In this document: in pieces, positions 32,489 through 40,817 of the stretch | Position numbering within the stretch: the first letter of the stretch is position 1 | How the letters are laid out: the number at the start of each line of letters is the position of its first letter | Assembly (NCBI GenBank): GCA_040219575.1 | Contig: JAVJSD010000010.1 | Span: 28,142 to 92,141 of the forward strand | Length of the DNA stretch: 64,000 nucleotides | Source of the DNA: JAVJSD01 sp040219575 | Lineage (GTDB): Bacteria > Planctomycetota > Planctomycetia > Pirellulales > Pirellulaceae | Direction: 5' to 3' | The notes under the pieces: model-generated | The model's input: only the letters and a program-made list of their open reading frames with translations | What the model was told of the DNA's origin: nothing | Database searches by the model: none | Program-made: the position numbers and the translations under genes

Positions 32489-33100
32489 GTGTTTAAGATG
32501 ATCGTGGTCGGGTTGGCGGGCGGGGTCGCCAGCGGCAAGAGCCTGGCGGCGGACCTGCTGCGCGAGTTGGGAGCCGTCGTGCTCGATGGAGACGGTGCTG
32601 GGCATGAAGTTCTTCGAGAGCCGGAAGTGATCGCTGCGTTGCGCGAACAATTTGGCGACGGCGTCGTCCTTTCCGACGGCGAAATCGACCGTCGGGCCGT
32701 GGCGCGGATCGTATTCGCCGACAACGCCGAGGGACGCGAAAAGTTGAAGATCCTGGAACAAATCACGCATCCGCGCATCGGCGCCCGCTTGCAGGCGGAG
32801 ATGGAGCGGCTCCGACAGCAGGATGTTCCGATGGTCGTGCTCGACGCGGCGTTGATGTTCAAGGCCGGTTGGAATCGGTATTGCGACCACGTGCTGTTCG
32901 TCGATTCACCCCGAGAGACCCGTCTGCGGCGTTCCCTCCAGAGGGGGTGGAGTGAGGCTGATTTCGCGGCTCGCGAGGCCGCGCAACTTCCCGTCGAGGA
33001 AAAACGGCGACGTGCCGACGTGGTTTTTGACAATTCGGGCTCGCCCGAGCAACTTCGGCGGCAGGTCGAGGGATTTTGGGAATCCCTCAATTTGGGGTAA
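32489..33100 (+). CDS. coaE: Dephospho-CoA kinase
   Basis: CoaE phosphorylates the 3'-hydroxyl of dephospho-CoA in the last step of coenzyme A synthesis. The protein (203 residues from GTG 32489, 200 from ATG 32498) starts with a beta-strand and the P-loop GLAGGVASGKS. DGDGAGHEVL follows in the place of the usual DAD motif, then THPRIGARL and the LVFVDSP-like VLFVDSPRETRLRR nucleoside-binding segment. Size and motif order suit the family. Neither start has a visible ribosome-binding site; ATG 32498 gives a more typical N-terminus. The polA-coaE-rho order is shared by many bacteria of this type, but the pair has no metabolic link. Confidence 0.9.
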   Translation: MFKMIVVGLAGGVASGKSLAADLLRELGAVVLDGDGAGHEVLREPEVIAALREQFGDGVVLSDGEIDRRAVARIVFADNAEGREKLKILEQITHPRIGARLQAEMERLRQQDVPMVVLDAALMFKAGWNRYCDHVLFVDSPRETRLRRSLQRGWSEADFAAREAAQLPVEEKRRRADVVFDNSGSPEQLRRQVEGFWESLNLG

Positions 33101-33347
33101 CACCAGAGGAAATTTCGCGTATTATTGAAGTAGCAATTCGGCAGCCGCCCAAACGGCAGCCACCGCCTTTTTCGCAAAGTGATCCACAGCAAGTCCGCGC
33201 CGCCCGGAGGCGGAGCGGGCCGTCCGGGAAGCTCTTCCCGCGACGTTTGCAACCTTCGCACTTCCTTTCGTTCGGAACACGAAAACATCCCGCCCTCCGC
33301 CTGCGCCGTCTGCGCGCAGGCAAAGCTCTCTTTCGGAGTCGATCGAC

Positions 33348-34811
33348 ATGTCCAAGATTCGTAGCACACGACCCCGCGATCAGCGTTACGAACGCGGAGA
33401 CCAAGACGGTCATCCCCAGGACGGCGACGCGGACGACGCCCTCCGCAAATACGATCAAGAGTTCGAACCGCTTTCGTTGGCCGAGGAGCTCGCCGAGCAA
33501 GTCGACGACGAAGAGACCAACAACCGCTACGAGAAAATCAAGCAAGGCGAAATCCATATCGCCGAGCTGCAGAAGATGAGCATGTCGGAACTGCTCACCG
33601 AGGCCCGACGCGACAACGTCAAGGAAGTCGCGGGCATGAAGAAGCAGGACTTGATCTTCCGCATTCTGAAAGAACGCGTGAAGATGAACGGCCTGATGTA
33701 CGGCGAGGGGACGCTGGAGATTCTGCCCGACGGATTCGGCTTCCTCCGCAGTCCCGACTACCACTACCTGTCGTGCCCCGACGACATTTACGTCTCGCCC
33801 AGCCAGATTCGCCGCTTCGGGCTGCGGACCGGTTCGACCGTCTCGGGCCAGATTCGTCCGCCGAAAGAGAACGAGCGTTACTTCGCCCTGCTGCGCGTGG
33901 AAGCGATCAACTATCAGGATCCCAACCTGATGTCGTCGCGCGTGCAGTTCGACGACCTCACCCCGCTGCACCCGGCGCAGCGGATCGTGATGGAGGCCGA
34001 TCCCGACGAAATCAACACGCGCGTGATCGACATGATCGCCCCGATCGGGTTCGGGCAGCGCGGCCTGATCGTCAGCCCGCCCCGCGCCGGCAAGACCATC
34101 TTGATGCAGAAGATGGCCCGCAGCGTGCTGAAAAACTTTCCCGAGTCGTACGTGATCATGCTGTTGATCGACGAGCGGCCGGAGGAAGTGACCGACATGG
34201 AGCGGGAGGTCAAAGGCCACAACTGCGAGGTGATCAGCTCCACCTTCGACGAGCCGCCGTCGCGGCACGTGCAGGTCTCGCAAATGGTGATCGAGAAGGC
34301 CAAGCGGATGGTCGAGTACGGCCACGACGTGGTGATCTTTCTCGACTCCATCACGCGGCTGGCGCGGGCCTGGAACTCCGAATGCCCGCAGTCGGGCAAG
34401 ATTCTGTCCGGCGGCCTCGACGCCAACGCGCTGCAGAAGCCGAAGGCCTTCTTCGGCTCGGCCCGCAAGGTGGAGGAAGGCGGCTCGCTGACGATCATCG
34501 CCACCGCCCTGATCGACACGGGCAGCAAGATGGACGAAGTGATCTTCGAGGAGTTCAAGGGCACCGGCAACCTGGAAGTCGTGCTCGACCGCCGATTGGT
34601 CGATCGCCGCATCTGGCCGGCCATCGACATCAACCGCAGCGGCACGCGCCGCGAGGAGATGCTGATGGACCCCGAAGAGCACCGCCGCATCTGCATCCTG
34701 CGGCGCGTGCTGAACGAGATGAACTCGCCCGACGCCATGGAGCTGCTGGTCACCCGACTGCAGAAGACCAAGAGCAACGCCGAGTTCCTGATGAGTATGA
34801 ATATGAAGTAA
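33348..34811 (+). CDS. rho: Transcription termination factor Rho
   Basis: The 487-residue Rho helicase has a charged N-terminal extension (about 1-75) and the Rho-N helices (SMSELLTEARRDNVKEVAGMKKQDLIFRIL). The RNA-binding cold-shock-like domain follows (GTLEILPDGFGFLRSPDYHYLSCPDDIYVSPSQIRRF), and then the ATPase with P-loop SPPRAGKT (~residues 243-250), Walker B VVIFLDSITRLARA and the R-loop/Q-loop region SGGLDANAL. It is a hexameric ring that unwinds RNA to end transcription. GGAG lies about 10 bases before ATG 33348. The 247-base leader before it may carry autoregulation, as known for other rho genes, but no motif is evident. Confidence 0.97.
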   Translation: MSKIRSTRPRDQRYERGDQDGHPQDGDADDALRKYDQEFEPLSLAEELAEQVDDEETNNRYEKIKQGEIHIAELQKMSMSELLTEARRDNVKEVAGMKKQDLIFRILKERVKMNGLMYGEGTLEILPDGFGFLRSPDYHYLSCPDDIYVSPSQIRRFGLRTGSTVSGQIRPPKENERYFALLRVEAINYQDPNLMSSRVQFDDLTPLHPAQRIVMEADPDEINTRVIDMIAPIGFGQRGLIVSPPRAGKTILMQKMARSVLKNFPESYVIMLLIDERPEEVTDMEREVKGHNCEVISSTFDEPPSRHVQVSQMVIEKAKRMVEYGHDVVIFLDSITRLARAWNSECPQSGKILSGGLDANALQKPKAFFGSARKVEEGGSLTIIATALIDTGSKMDEVIFEEFKGTGNLEVVLDRRLVDRRIWPAIDINRSGTRREEMLMDPEEHRRICILRRVLNEMNSPDAMELLVTRLQKTKSNAEFLMSMNMK

Positions 34812-34821
34812 ACACGTACGG

Positions 34822-34853
34822 GCCGGCCGCCTCGATCGTCGAGCGCGGCCGGC
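34822..34853 (+). terminator. Strong GC hairpin between rho and rnr
   Basis: GCCGGCCGC (34822-34830) pairs with GCGGCCGGC (34845-34853). The stem is extended inward by CTCGA/TCGAG around a TCG loop with one bulged base. It lies 10 bases after the rho stop. No T-tract follows, so it may stabilise the rho message 3' end instead of terminating by itself. Confidence 0.5.
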
Positions 34854-34909
34854 GCGGCAATCTGTAGGAAACCGGCGCGAGGTCGTAGGGATCTCGGCAG
34901 TGAAAGCTA

Positions 34910-37384
34910 ATGCAAGAAGAAAACAGTCTCGAGCAGCAGGTGCTGCTCCACGTAGCGCGAAGCGAATACCATCCCGTCAAACCCCGCGTCATCGCCAAGC
35001 AACTCGGCCTGCCCGACGAAGACAGGCCCGTCTTGAGAAAGACGATCAAGCGGCTCATCAAACAGGGCAAACTCGCCTGGGGCGAACGGCATCATGTGCG
35101 GGCCGTCAGCGCCGAGAGCCCGCCCGCTTCCCGTTCCGCGTCGAACGCCGGCGCCTTGCCCGAGTTGGAATCCAGTCCGACGAGCGAGTCGGCGGGAAGC
35201 TCGTCGTCTCCGATGAGAGCGGAGCGAAAAGAGAAGCCCAAACAGCCGAAGGCGGACAAGAAGCAGCTCACCGCCCAGGACCGCGGCGCCGGCAAGTCGA
35301 TCGTCACGGGCACCTACAAGAGCACCAGCAAGGGCTACGGCTTCGTCCGCCCGACCGGCACCGAGATTCAAAAGGGCCGCACCGAGGACATCTACATTCC
35401 GCTGCGGCAGGCGCTCGACGCCGCCGACGGCGACCTGGTGGCGGTCCGCGTCCGCCGCGAAAAGCCCGGCGCCGACCCCAACGAACCGCCCCGCAAGCGA
35501 GGCGAAGTCGTCGAGGTGCTGGAGCGCGACACGCACCAGTTTGTCGGCACCTATGTGCCGCGCGCCGAGGCCGGATTCGTGTTGATTGACGGCGGCATCT
35601 ATCCACAACCGATTTACGTGGGCGACGCCGGCGCCAAGAACGCCATGACCGGCGACAAGGTCGTCATCGAAATGGTCCGCTTCCCCTCGCACAAGTTCGC
35701 CGGCGAGGGCGTCGTCATCGAAGTCCTCGGCAAACGCGGAGAGCCGGGCGTCGATACGCTGTCGATCATTCGTGAATACGGACTGCCGGACGATTTTTCC
35801 GAGGAGTCGCTGGAAGTCGCCCGCACGCAGGCCGAGAAGTTCGACGAATCGGTCGAGGGCCGGCTCGACCTGACGGCCGAGACGATCATCACGATCGATC
35901 CCAAGGACGCTCGCGACTTCGACGATGCCATCTCGCTCGAAAGGATCGAAAACGGACACTGGCGACTGGGCGTGCACATCGCCGATGTCTCGCACTTCGT
36001 GCCGCCCGGTTCGGCGCTCGACGACGAGGCGCTCGATCGAGCCACCAGCGTCTATCTGCCCGACCGCGTGATCCCCATGTTGCCCGAGATCATCTCGAAC
36101 AACCTGGCCAGTCTGCAGCCCGACCGCGTGCGTTACACCAAGACCGCCTTCATCGAGTTCACACCCGACGGGGCGCCGGTGGCGACGGACCTGCATAGTG
36201 CGGCGATTCGCAGCAAGCGGCGTTTCACCTACGAGGAAGTGGACGAGTACCTGGCCGATCGCGAAGCGTGGCGGGAGAAGATCACGCCGCCGGTGCACGA
36301 CCTGCTGGCGCGGATGCACGAACTGGCGATGATCCTCCGCCGGCGGCGGCTCGACGGCGGCGCTATCGAGCTCACGCTGCCGGAGGTGAAGATCGACCTC
36401 GACAACCAGGGCCGCGTGGCGGGCGCGCACACGGTCAAGCACACCGAGAGCCATCAGATCATCGAGGAGTTCATGCTGGCCGCCAACACCGCGGTGGCCG
36501 AGCATTTGCGAGACAAGGAGCTGAACTTCCTGCGCCGCGTGCACGAACCGCCGATGCGCCGCAAGCTGCAGCAACTCACCACGTTCGTGCGCGATCTGGG
36601 CTTCGAGTGCGAGAGCCTGGAGAGCCGCTTCGAGATCAAACGCATCGTGGCCGAGGTGGAAAAGCGCCCCGAGCGGCACGCCGTGAACTACGCCGTGCTG
36701 CGGAGCATGCAGAAGGCGGTCTACAGTCCCATGGACGAAGGCCATTACGCGCTGGCCAGCGAGTGCTACTGCCACTTCACCTCGCCGATCCGCCGCTATC
36801 CGGATCTGACGATCCACCGGCAACTCGCCGTGTTGTTCTCCGGCAAGCGACCGCCGGGCGATTTCCAGCAACTCGAATTGATGGGCGAACACTGCAGCGA
36901 GCGTGAGCAACGGGCCGAGGCGGCCGAGCGCGAACTGACGAAGATCAAACTGCTCGACTACATGAGCAAGCGGATCGGCCAGGAGATGGATGCGGTGGTG
37001 ACGGGCGTCGAGGAGTACGGCCTGTTCGTGCAGGGCACGGATCTGCCGGCCGAGGGCCTGATCCACATCAGTTCGCTGAGCGACGACTACTACCAGTACG
37101 AGTCGCGAACTCACAGCCTGACCGGCCGCCGCGCGGGCAACGCGTTCCGCCTGGGCGACCTGGTTCGTGTGGTGATCGTGCACGTCGACATCGACCGCCG
37201 CGAACTCGATTTCCGCCTCGTCCGCACGGTGCATCATCGCGCGACGAGCGACGGCAATGAGAGCAAGCCGTCGAAAGACGGCAAGCAGAGTGACACCCCG
37301 CAGCGCGGCGGGAAGCCGAAGAGCAAAACTCGCAAGCCGACCGGCGGTCGGAGCGGAAAGAAGCAGGGCAAGCGACGGCGCTGA
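34910..37384 (+). CDS. rnr: Ribonuclease R
   Basis: The 824-residue RNase R is a processive 3'-5' exoribonuclease that degrades structured RNA. The N-terminus has a winged-helix (PVKPRVIAKQLGLP, about 20-55). A basic, low-complexity insert (about 65-125) precedes cold-shock OB domains (TGTYKSTSKGYGFVRPTG). The RNB catalytic core contains the acidic cluster DPKDARDFDDA (~330-340), and the C-terminal S1 domain (about 685-775, VVTGVEEYGLFVQG and EGLIHISSL) ends in a lysine-rich tail (KKQGKRRR). All four catalytic aspartates appear present. It follows rho by 98 bases, linking RNA termination and decay functions. No good ribosome-binding site is visible before ATG 34910. Confidence 0.96.
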   Translation: MQEENSLEQQVLLHVARSEYHPVKPRVIAKQLGLPDEDRPVLRKTIKRLIKQGKLAWGERHHVRAVSAESPPASRSASNAGALPELESSPTSESAGSSSSPMRAERKEKPKQPKADKKQLTAQDRGAGKSIVTGTYKSTSKGYGFVRPTGTEIQKGRTEDIYIPLRQALDAADGDLVAVRVRREKPGADPNEPPRKRGEVVEVLERDTHQFVGTYVPRAEAGFVLIDGGIYPQPIYVGDAGAKNAMTGDKVVIEMVRFPSHKFAGEGVVIEVLGKRGEPGVDTLSIIREYGLPDDFSEESLEVARTQAEKFDESVEGRLDLTAETIITIDPKDARDFDDAISLERIENGHWRLGVHIADVSHFVPPGSALDDEALDRATSVYLPDRVIPMLPEIISNNLASLQPDRVRYTKTAFIEFTPDGAPVATDLHSAAIRSKRRFTYEEVDEYLADREAWREKITPPVHDLLARMHELAMILRRRRLDGGAIELTLPEVKIDLDNQGRVAGAHTVKHTESHQIIEEFMLAANTAVAEHLRDKELNFLRRVHEPPMRRKLQQLTTFVRDLGFECESLESRFEIKRIVAEVEKRPERHAVNYAVLRSMQKAVYSPMDEGHYALASECYCHFTSPIRRYPDLTIHRQLAVLFSGKRPPGDFQQLELMGEHCSEREQRAEAAERELTKIKLLDYMSKRIGQEMDAVVTGVEEYGLFVQGTDLPAEGLIHISSLSDDYYQYESRTHSLTGRRAGNAFRLGDLVRVVIVHVDIDRRELDFRLVRTVHHRATSDGNESKPSKDGKQSDTPQRGGKPKSKTRKPTGGRSGKKQGKRRR

Positions 37385-37431
37385 ATCGCCAAGGCGTCGC
37401 TCCGACGGCGCTCGCGTCGTGAACGTTTCCG

Positions 37432-38499
37432 TCAGTAGGAATTGCCGACGCTCGGCAATCGGCGGAGTTGCACGTTGTTGTACGCGGCCGGGGGAGCCGA
37501 GGCGGCGTCGTACGACGCGCGGCGTACTTCCGTGTTGGGCAGACGCGACTCCGCGGGATAGGGCAAACGCTGGGGTGCGGAAGGCGGCGGCGCGGCCGCC
37601 GTCGGGCGAGCAGTTTGCGAGTACTCGGCCGGCGTGCGGTTGAAGTTGAACACGGCCGGCGTCTGCACGGGCGGCGCGGCCGCGACGGCGGCGGGATCGA
37701 ACGGACGCGCCGATTCGAGCTGCGCCGAATAGAGTTGTTCGAGGCACTGCTGCAGGCGGCGGATCTTCTCGTCCAGCCGCCGCTCGGCCTCCTCCAGTTC
37801 GAGCAGTTTCTGCTCGGCCGCTTGCGCCTTGGCGTCGGCGGCTTCGGCGCGGGCCGCCTCGAGCTGGCGCATCTGCTCGGCCAGCGCCGCCGATTCCTGG
37901 GCGCGCAACGCTTCGATCTGTTCCACCGAAAGCGCCGCGGCGCCGGGGGGGCCGACCGCCGCGAGAGCGTTTGCCTGCCCGACGCCCACTCCATACGCCT
38001 GGCCGTATCCCACGGCGCTGCCGGCGGCGCCCATTCCCATGAAGGCGGCTTCACTGCGTTCGAGCAACATTCGCGAACTCGCCCTCGTGCGAAACAGCGA
38101 GGGAAACCGCACGGTGGGCAGGGCGAGTCTCCAGGCGGGGAACTCGATCTCCAATCCCCGTAGTCCAAACCCGTTGCTTGGGCCTTGCACGGTTCCCGGC
38201 TGTTGCGGCGCGACGAACACGCCCTGCGCCTGCGAGGAACCCTGGGCGGGATAGCAGGGTTCCTGGCAGGGCGCCGTCGGACAGGGCGACTTGTCGGCGC
38301 AACCGCGGCAGGCATTCGCCTGCGCCGCGCAGTCGGAACCGTGGGGAGTCGCCTGCTGGTGCGAGACGCCGAGCGGGCGCAGCGGCGGTCTCGAGTTCTG
38401 TTGGGCGGCCAGTTGAGCGCCGCCCACTCCGACGAGCACACTCGACAGAAGAGCGAACATGCTCCAACTGCGAGCGCGTGTCGTTCGTCGCCATCTCAT
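37432..38499 (-). CDS. Exported coiled-coil protein with Cys- and Pro-rich segments
   Basis: The 355-residue product starts with a basic N-terminus (MRWRRTTRARSW) and a hydrophobic signal peptide core ending GAQLAAQ. A Cys-rich stretch with eight cysteines follows (about 53-82). A long alpha-helical coiled coil (about 205-265, EQIEALRAQESAALAEQMRQ continuing through EEAERRLDEKIRRL) leads to a Pro/Ala-rich C-terminal tail. I know no family. ATG 38499 is preferred over upstream ATGs at 38544 and 38589, which extend without coding character. It is the last of three minus-strand genes for small exported coiled-coil proteins (39602-40357, 38804-39442 and this one). Confidence 0.65.
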   Translation of the reverse strand: MRWRRTTRARSWSMFALLSSVLVGVGGAQLAAQQNSRPPLRPLGVSHQQATPHGSDCAAQANACRGCADKSPCPTAPCQEPCYPAQGSSQAQGVFVAPQQPGTVQGPSNGFGLRGLEIEFPAWRLALPTVRFPSLFRTRASSRMLLERSEAAFMGMGAAGSAVGYGQAYGVGVGQANALAAVGPPGAAALSVEQIEALRAQESAALAEQMRQLEAARAEAADAKAQAAEQKLLELEEAERRLDEKIRRLQQCLEQLYSAQLESARPFDPAAVAAAPPVQTPAVFNFNRTPAEYSQTARPTAAAPPPSAPQRLPYPAESRLPNTEVRRASYDAASAPPAAYNNVQLRRLPSVGNSY

Positions 38500-38803
38500 A
38501 AGCTGCAGCCCCGTTGCATGTGTTGTAATCGACACAAGAAACATCGGACGCCCCCCCGAACAGCCGTGAGAAAATGCCCACCTCCGCAACTACCGGCGGA
38601 GCCTGATCGACGCATCGTGCGGATCAGAGAAACCTTGCTGACCGGGAGAACTCCGACGGTGCCGGGAGGACGAAGGCGGAATCGATTGCGGAATCGACGT
38701 CAACGACGCCGAAATTGCGACAGAATCGCTGCCAAAGGTCGGCGGGCGACGGCCGAGAATCGCCGGCGGTCAACCGGCGGCGGTATTGAGAACGGCAGAC
38801 GAC
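38500..38803. other. Intergenic region between two exported coiled-coil protein genes
   Basis: These 304 bases hold a short hairpin (CTCCGC at 38582-38587 with GCGGAG at 38596-38601) but no T-tract and no convincing promoter. Frames crossing it are arginine-rich and read as non-coding. A separate promoter for the downstream gene is expected somewhere here. Confidence 0.4.
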
Positions 38804-39442
38804 CTATTGGTCGGCGGATTCGATCTTGCCGAGGCGCTGCTCGTGCTGCTGGATCATCTGGAGAATGCTCTGCGACGTCTCCGTCAGCTTGTCGACGCTC
38901 TTTTCCAAGCGGTCGATCTTCTCTTCCAGCGTACCGCCGGAGGCGGACTGGGAGGAGGCGGATGAAGAGCTGCACTGCTTCTCGGCGCCCTGCGCCGAAG
39001 CCGCTTGCGCGTCGGCGACGGCTTTCAACGCCTTGGTCAATTGACTCACCGACAGCCCCGACGAACCCATGCTGGAATTCAGCCCGCCGCTGGTGAGTAG
39101 CGAAGAGCCGTACACCTGCGGGACGGCGAACGCCGAGGCGCCGACGAATTGCGTCGCCGCCGGGACGGCGTAGGCCTGGCCGGTGACGAACTGCGGGCTG
39201 ACCATCACGGCCGGTTGTGCCAGGGCGAACGATGCGACCGAGGGCACCACATAGCCCTGGGGAGCCGCCGGAATCCACTGTCTTCGCGGCGCCGCCTGAT
39301 ACGATGTCGCGGCCCGTCCGCAGCAAGACGAATAGCGAGGCGTCCCACAACCGCACCCGTTTCCACCGGCGAAGGCGCTAGGAACGACCGCCGTCATCGA
39401 GGCGAAGCCGAGGACCACGCCCAGCATCGAAAACCTGCCCAT
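38804..39442 (-). CDS. Small exported coiled-coil protein
   Basis: The 212-residue protein has a signal peptide (MGRFSMLGVVLGFASMTAVV, cleavage near AFAGG) and a short Cys/Gly segment (GCGCG, SSCCG). An Ala/Val/Pro-rich central region is followed by a Ser-rich linker and a C-terminal helix (about 172-208, LEEKIDRLEKSVDKLTETSQ) of clear coiled-coil pattern. ATG 39442 is preceded by AGGA at a usable distance. The function is unknown. It shares its design (signal peptide, hydrophobic/Ala-rich centre, C-terminal heptads) with its neighbours on both sides. Confidence 0.65.
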   Translation of the reverse strand: MGRFSMLGVVLGFASMTAVVPSAFAGGNGCGCGTPRYSSCCGRAATSYQAAPRRQWIPAAPQGYVVPSVASFALAQPAVMVSPQFVTGQAYAVPAATQFVGASAFAVPQVYGSSLLTSGGLNSSMGSSGLSVSQLTKALKAVADAQAASAQGAEKQCSSSSASSQSASGGTLEEKIDRLEKSVDKLTETSQSILQMIQQHEQRLGKIESADQ

Positions 39443-39601
39443 CTTGTTAGTCCTAGGAATTTGGAGTGCGTCGGGAGAGGAGCAGCCACGGGGGCCGCTG
39501 TCTCTGTTTTCGACCACCTCCCCGCGAGGGGATTGCAACAATTTCGCCTGCCCGCATATCCCGCACAGTCAATCCGCTTGTCGGCGCGGGAGGGTCGCCG
39601 A

Positions 39602-40357
39602 CTACTTCAGGGCGGCGGCTTCCGCCTTTAACTTGTCGAAAATCGCCTCCAGCTGCGCGGCGTCGTCCTTGATTTGCTGACCCTCCGCCTCGACGGCCAG
39701 CTTGCGCATCTTCATCTGCAGCAGCATCTGCTTTGCCAGCAGGTTGACCTGATCGGGCGAGAGCGAGGGCGCGGCGATCATCGATTCCTGCGCGAGACCC
39801 GCATCCGCCTGGGCGCCGGCCTGCGCCTGCTGCATTCTCTGCAGCGCTTGAGCCATCGAAACCGTCGCGGGATCGAACATTCCCGGTTTGCCCGCGCCCG
39901 GCTTGGCGCCGGAATTGGCGTTGTTGGCCGACAGGTTCATCAGCATTTTCAGCGCGGCGACGTCCGCCTCGAGCGCCTGCACGCGGGGTTCGAGATTGGA
40001 GGCGCCTCCTCCTCCGCCGATTCCCAAGCCGCCCCGCGTGAGTTGCATGATCGCCTGAATCAGTTGAATTGTGTCGGCAACGCCTTGAGCCTCGCTGGCG
40101 GCGTTGGAGCCGGGGCCCGCCAACATCAGCGGCATCGGCTGCGCATACCCGTACGACATCGCCGAATACCCGCCGGCCGGCATGCAGACGGGATTCCGTC
40201 GTCCTGCGATCCCCAAAGGACTGAAGGCGAAGAAACCCTGAGGACCCCGAACAAACCCGCCCAGCGGCGTGATGACGAACCCTCCGGCAAAGCTCTCCGT
40301 CGCCATGCCGCAAACGATCAACAAACCCAACGCCAAAGCGCAATGCGACGTTCTCAC
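39602..40357 (-). CDS. Small exported coiled-coil protein with GTG start
   Basis: The 251-residue protein begins at GTG 40357, nine bases after AGGAG; the upstream ATG at 40414 has no such site. The signal peptide (RTSHCALALGLLIVCGMA) ends near ESFAGG. The mature part has a Gly/aromatic segment (GGFVITPLGGFVRGPQGF), Ala-rich helices (about 90-130), a Gly run (GIGGGGGAS), a predicted coiled coil (about 125-145) and a C-terminal helix bundle (SPDQVNLLAKQMLLQMKMRK to the end). No known domain was recognised. It heads the three exported coiled-coil genes. Confidence 0.65.
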   Translation of the reverse strand: MRTSHCALALGLLIVCGMATESFAGGFVITPLGGFVRGPQGFFAFSPLGIAGRRNPVCMPAGGYSAMSYGYAQPMPLMLAGPGSNAASEAQGVADTIQLIQAIMQLTRGGLGIGGGGGASNLEPRVQALEADVAALKMLMNLSANNANSGAKPGAGKPGMFDPATVSMAQALQRMQQAQAGAQADAGLAQESMIAAPSLSPDQVNLLAKQMLLQMKMRKLAVEAEGQQIKDDAAQLEAIFDKLKAEAAALK

Positions 40358-40427
40358 GATTCTTATCTCCTCGTAGGCGCCCCAGGTCGCCGCCACGCTG
40401 ACGACGACCCTCATTTTGGTCTAGTGA

Positions 40428-40455
40428 AACGTAGGACGAAAACCACCTCAGTCAA
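40428..40455 (-). promoter_or_regulatory. Candidate promoter of the GTG-start exported protein gene
   Basis: On the minus strand TTGACT (40455-40450) and TACGTT (40433-40428) lie 16 bases apart, about 70 bases before GTG 40357. The -35 is close to consensus and the -10 matches four of six positions; spacing is one short of optimum. Confidence 0.35.
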
Positions 40456-40503
40456 CGCTATTCAACGGACAATCCGCACAATCGCTACAACGTCCGCGGG
40501 CCG

Positions 40504-40743
40504 TCACAGGTACGACGCCTGCGCCCGGATCGGGCCGGTTTCCTCGAAGCGAACGGGGATCGGTTGAACTCTCTGTTTGATGTCGTTCTTGGTCGCGTCA
40601 GAAATTCCGTCGGTGAAGACGCGCAAGCAGGGGTTTCCTTGCTCGTCGTTGCTGTTGTCGCAACCGGCCACGCCCGGCTGCTGGAGGATCCAGTCTCCGT
40701 GGTGGTCGATGGCGTTGCTGATGTCGGTTCTCGAAACTGTCAC
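40504..40743 (-). CDS. Small orphan protein downstream of a trypsin-like protease
   Basis: The 79-residue product starts with GTG 40743, after GGGAGA at a seven-base spacing. It has a helix (ISNAIDHHGDWILQQPGV), a C-x-N-S-N-D turn and the strand-helix-strand pattern PCLRVFTDGIS...NDIKQRVQPIPVRFEETGPIRA. This layout resembles the alpha-beta segment often found ahead of the protease domain in trypsin-like planctomycete proteins. The gene starts 74 bases after the protease gene ends, on the same strand, and is probably co-transcribed. It may be a detached accessory or inhibitory domain; this is inference. I recognise no named family. Confidence 0.55.
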   Translation of the reverse strand: MTVSRTDISNAIDHHGDWILQQPGVAGCDNSNDEQGNPCLRVFTDGISDATKNDIKQRVQPIPVRFEETGPIRAQASYL

Positions 40744-40817
40744 GATCCGTCTCCCGATGCGGCCCCCATGATCTTCGCCGCAGTTTTACCCGCGAGTCAA
40801 TGGGCGGCCGCGAACGC

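Noticed and set aside
34907..37747. Very long open frame (about 946 codons) on the minus strand opposite rnr
   Set aside because: It mirrors the rnr codon pattern; the rnr frame has a full set of conserved motifs and the opposite frame has none. GC-rich coding DNA often leaves such antisense frames open.
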